The notes below the pieces were generated by a model. It searched no databases, was not told where the DNA came from, and saw nothing but the letters and a program-made list of their open reading frames with translations. A DNA stretch of 6,532 bases from Deltaproteobacteria bacterium. GTDB lineage: Bacteria; Myxococcota; Myxococcia; Myxococcales; Myxococcaceae. Positions within the stretch are counted from its first letter, which is position 1; the number at the start of each line of letters is the position of its first letter. Shown here piece after piece: positions 5,899-6,532 of this stretch. The translations under genes were made by a program, and so were the position numbers. The DNA lies in assembly GCA_016875515.1 (NCBI GenBank), contig VGRA01000148.1, positions 1-6,532 of the forward strand, written 5' to 3'.

Positions 5899-6532
5899 AT
5901 GGCCCTCCAGTTCCAGCTCGACAACGGACTCACGGTCGTCTTCGGCGAACAGCACGCCGCCCGCGTGGTGGCGGTGCAGGCCTGGGTGAAGGTGGGCGGC
6001 GCGGACGAGCGCGAGGACGAGGCGGGGCTCGCCCACCTGCACGAGCACATGCTCTTCAAGGGTACGGCGCGGCGGGGGCCCGGCGACATTGCCGCGGCGG
6101 TGGAGGCCAGCGGCGGCAACGTCAACGCGTGGACCTCGTTCGACCACACCGTCTACCACGTGGTGATGGCGTCCCGGTTTGCCCGCATGGGGTTCGACGT
6201 GCTGTCGGACGCGCTGCGCCACTCCACGTTCGACGCGGAGGAGCTCAAGCGGGAGAGCGAGGTGGTGTGCGAGGAGATCAAGCGCAGTGCGGACACTCCC
6301 GCCCGCCGGGCCTCCCGCGACCTCTACGCCACCGCCTTCACCACCCACCCGTACCGGCGCCCCGTCATTGGCTGGGAGGAGACGGTGCGCGGCTTCACCC
6401 GGGAGAAGGTGGTGGGCTTCTACACGCGCCACTACGCCCCGGAGAACATCGTCCTCGTCGTCACCGGGGACCTGGACGCGCCCACCGCGCGGGCCCTGGC
6501 GGCGGAATACTTCGGCGGGGACTGGGGCCGGC
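5899..6532 (+). CDS. M16-family zinc metallopeptidase (insulinase/pitrilysin type), 3' partial
   Basis: The first 211 codons of a gene that runs off the window. It begins MALQFQLDNGLTVVF, the normal opening strand of an M16 N-terminal domain. The inverted zinc motif HxxEH is HLHEH at residues 46-50, followed by MLFKGT. The third zinc ligand should be Glu125 or Glu126 in EVVCEEIKR, 75 or so residues later, matching family spacing. NAWTSFDHTVYH at 76-87 and the TTHPYRRPVIG and RHYAPENIVLVVTGDL stretches are also typical. The domain starts at residue 1 with no signal peptide, so this form is predicted cytoplasmic unless the true start is further upstream. The frame is open upstream, and a TTG at 5860 follows GAAGAAGGG with no spacing, so I prefer the ATG. 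There is no Shine-Dalgarno before it. The gap from the hydrolase stop is 49 bases with no terminator, so shared transcription is plausible. Full proteins of this family carry two or four related domains; how many are here cannot be seen. Confidence 0.94.
   Translation, partial: MALQFQLDNGLTVVFGEQHAARVVAVQAWVKVGGADEREDEAGLAHLHEHMLFKGTARRGPGDIAAAVEASGGNVNAWTSFDHTVYHVVMASRFARMGFDVLSDALRHSTFDAEELKRESEVVCEEIKRSADTPARRASRDLYATAFTTHPYRRPVIGWEETVRGFTREKVVGFYTRHYAPENIVLVVTGDLDAPTARALAAEYFGGDWGR

Noticed and set aside
4443..6149. Long minus-strand open frame (568 codons) antisense to the hydrolase and M16 genes
   Set aside because: It crosses two well-supported genes and their gap, and its product is low-complexity Arg/His/Gly/Val. 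Long antisense frames are expected in such GC-rich DNA.

Overview
The window is very GC-rich, with G or C at almost every third codon position. The protein set is a TPR/DUF3857 protein, HemW, a charged coiled-coil protein, a secreted SGNH hydrolase and an M16 peptidase carrying an HLHEH zinc motif. Both features point to a myxobacterium (Myxococcota, Myxococcus/Corallococcus-like). That assignment is inferred from composition and protein character, not from a marker gene. Gene density is high: about 170 bases in total lie between genes, and there are no RNA genes, mobile elements, CRISPR arrays or large repeats.

Layout. (1) Bases 1-2250, plus strand: the 3' part of a gene for a TPR plus DUF3857/transglutaminase-like protein whose start lies outside the window. 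Its transglutaminase fold seems to have lost the catalytic Cys and His. (2) Bases 2267-3412, minus strand: hemW, a radical-SAM heme chaperone, convergent with the first gene across a 16-base gap. (3) Bases 3441-4382, minus strand: a coiled-coil protein of unknown function, 28 bases upstream of hemW and probably in the same transcript. (4) Bases 4383-4460: a 78-base divergent intergenic region that should hold the promoters for both directions. (5) Bases 4461-5849, plus strand: an exported SGNH/GDSL hydrolase with a C-terminal extension. (6) Bases 5899-6532, plus strand: the 5' part of an M16 zinc peptidase gene that runs off the window, 49 bases after the hydrolase and possibly co-transcribed with it.

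I see no defence, mobile or biosynthetic system and no clear multi-gene pathway; this looks like ordinary chromosomal housekeeping and accessory sequence. The points most worth checking are the apparently dead transglutaminase domain, the His-to-Thr change in an otherwise canonical HemW, the unknown coiled-coil partner of hemW, the Cys-containing C-terminal extension of the SGNH hydrolase, and the lack of Shine-Dalgarno sequences at three of the four starts in the window.
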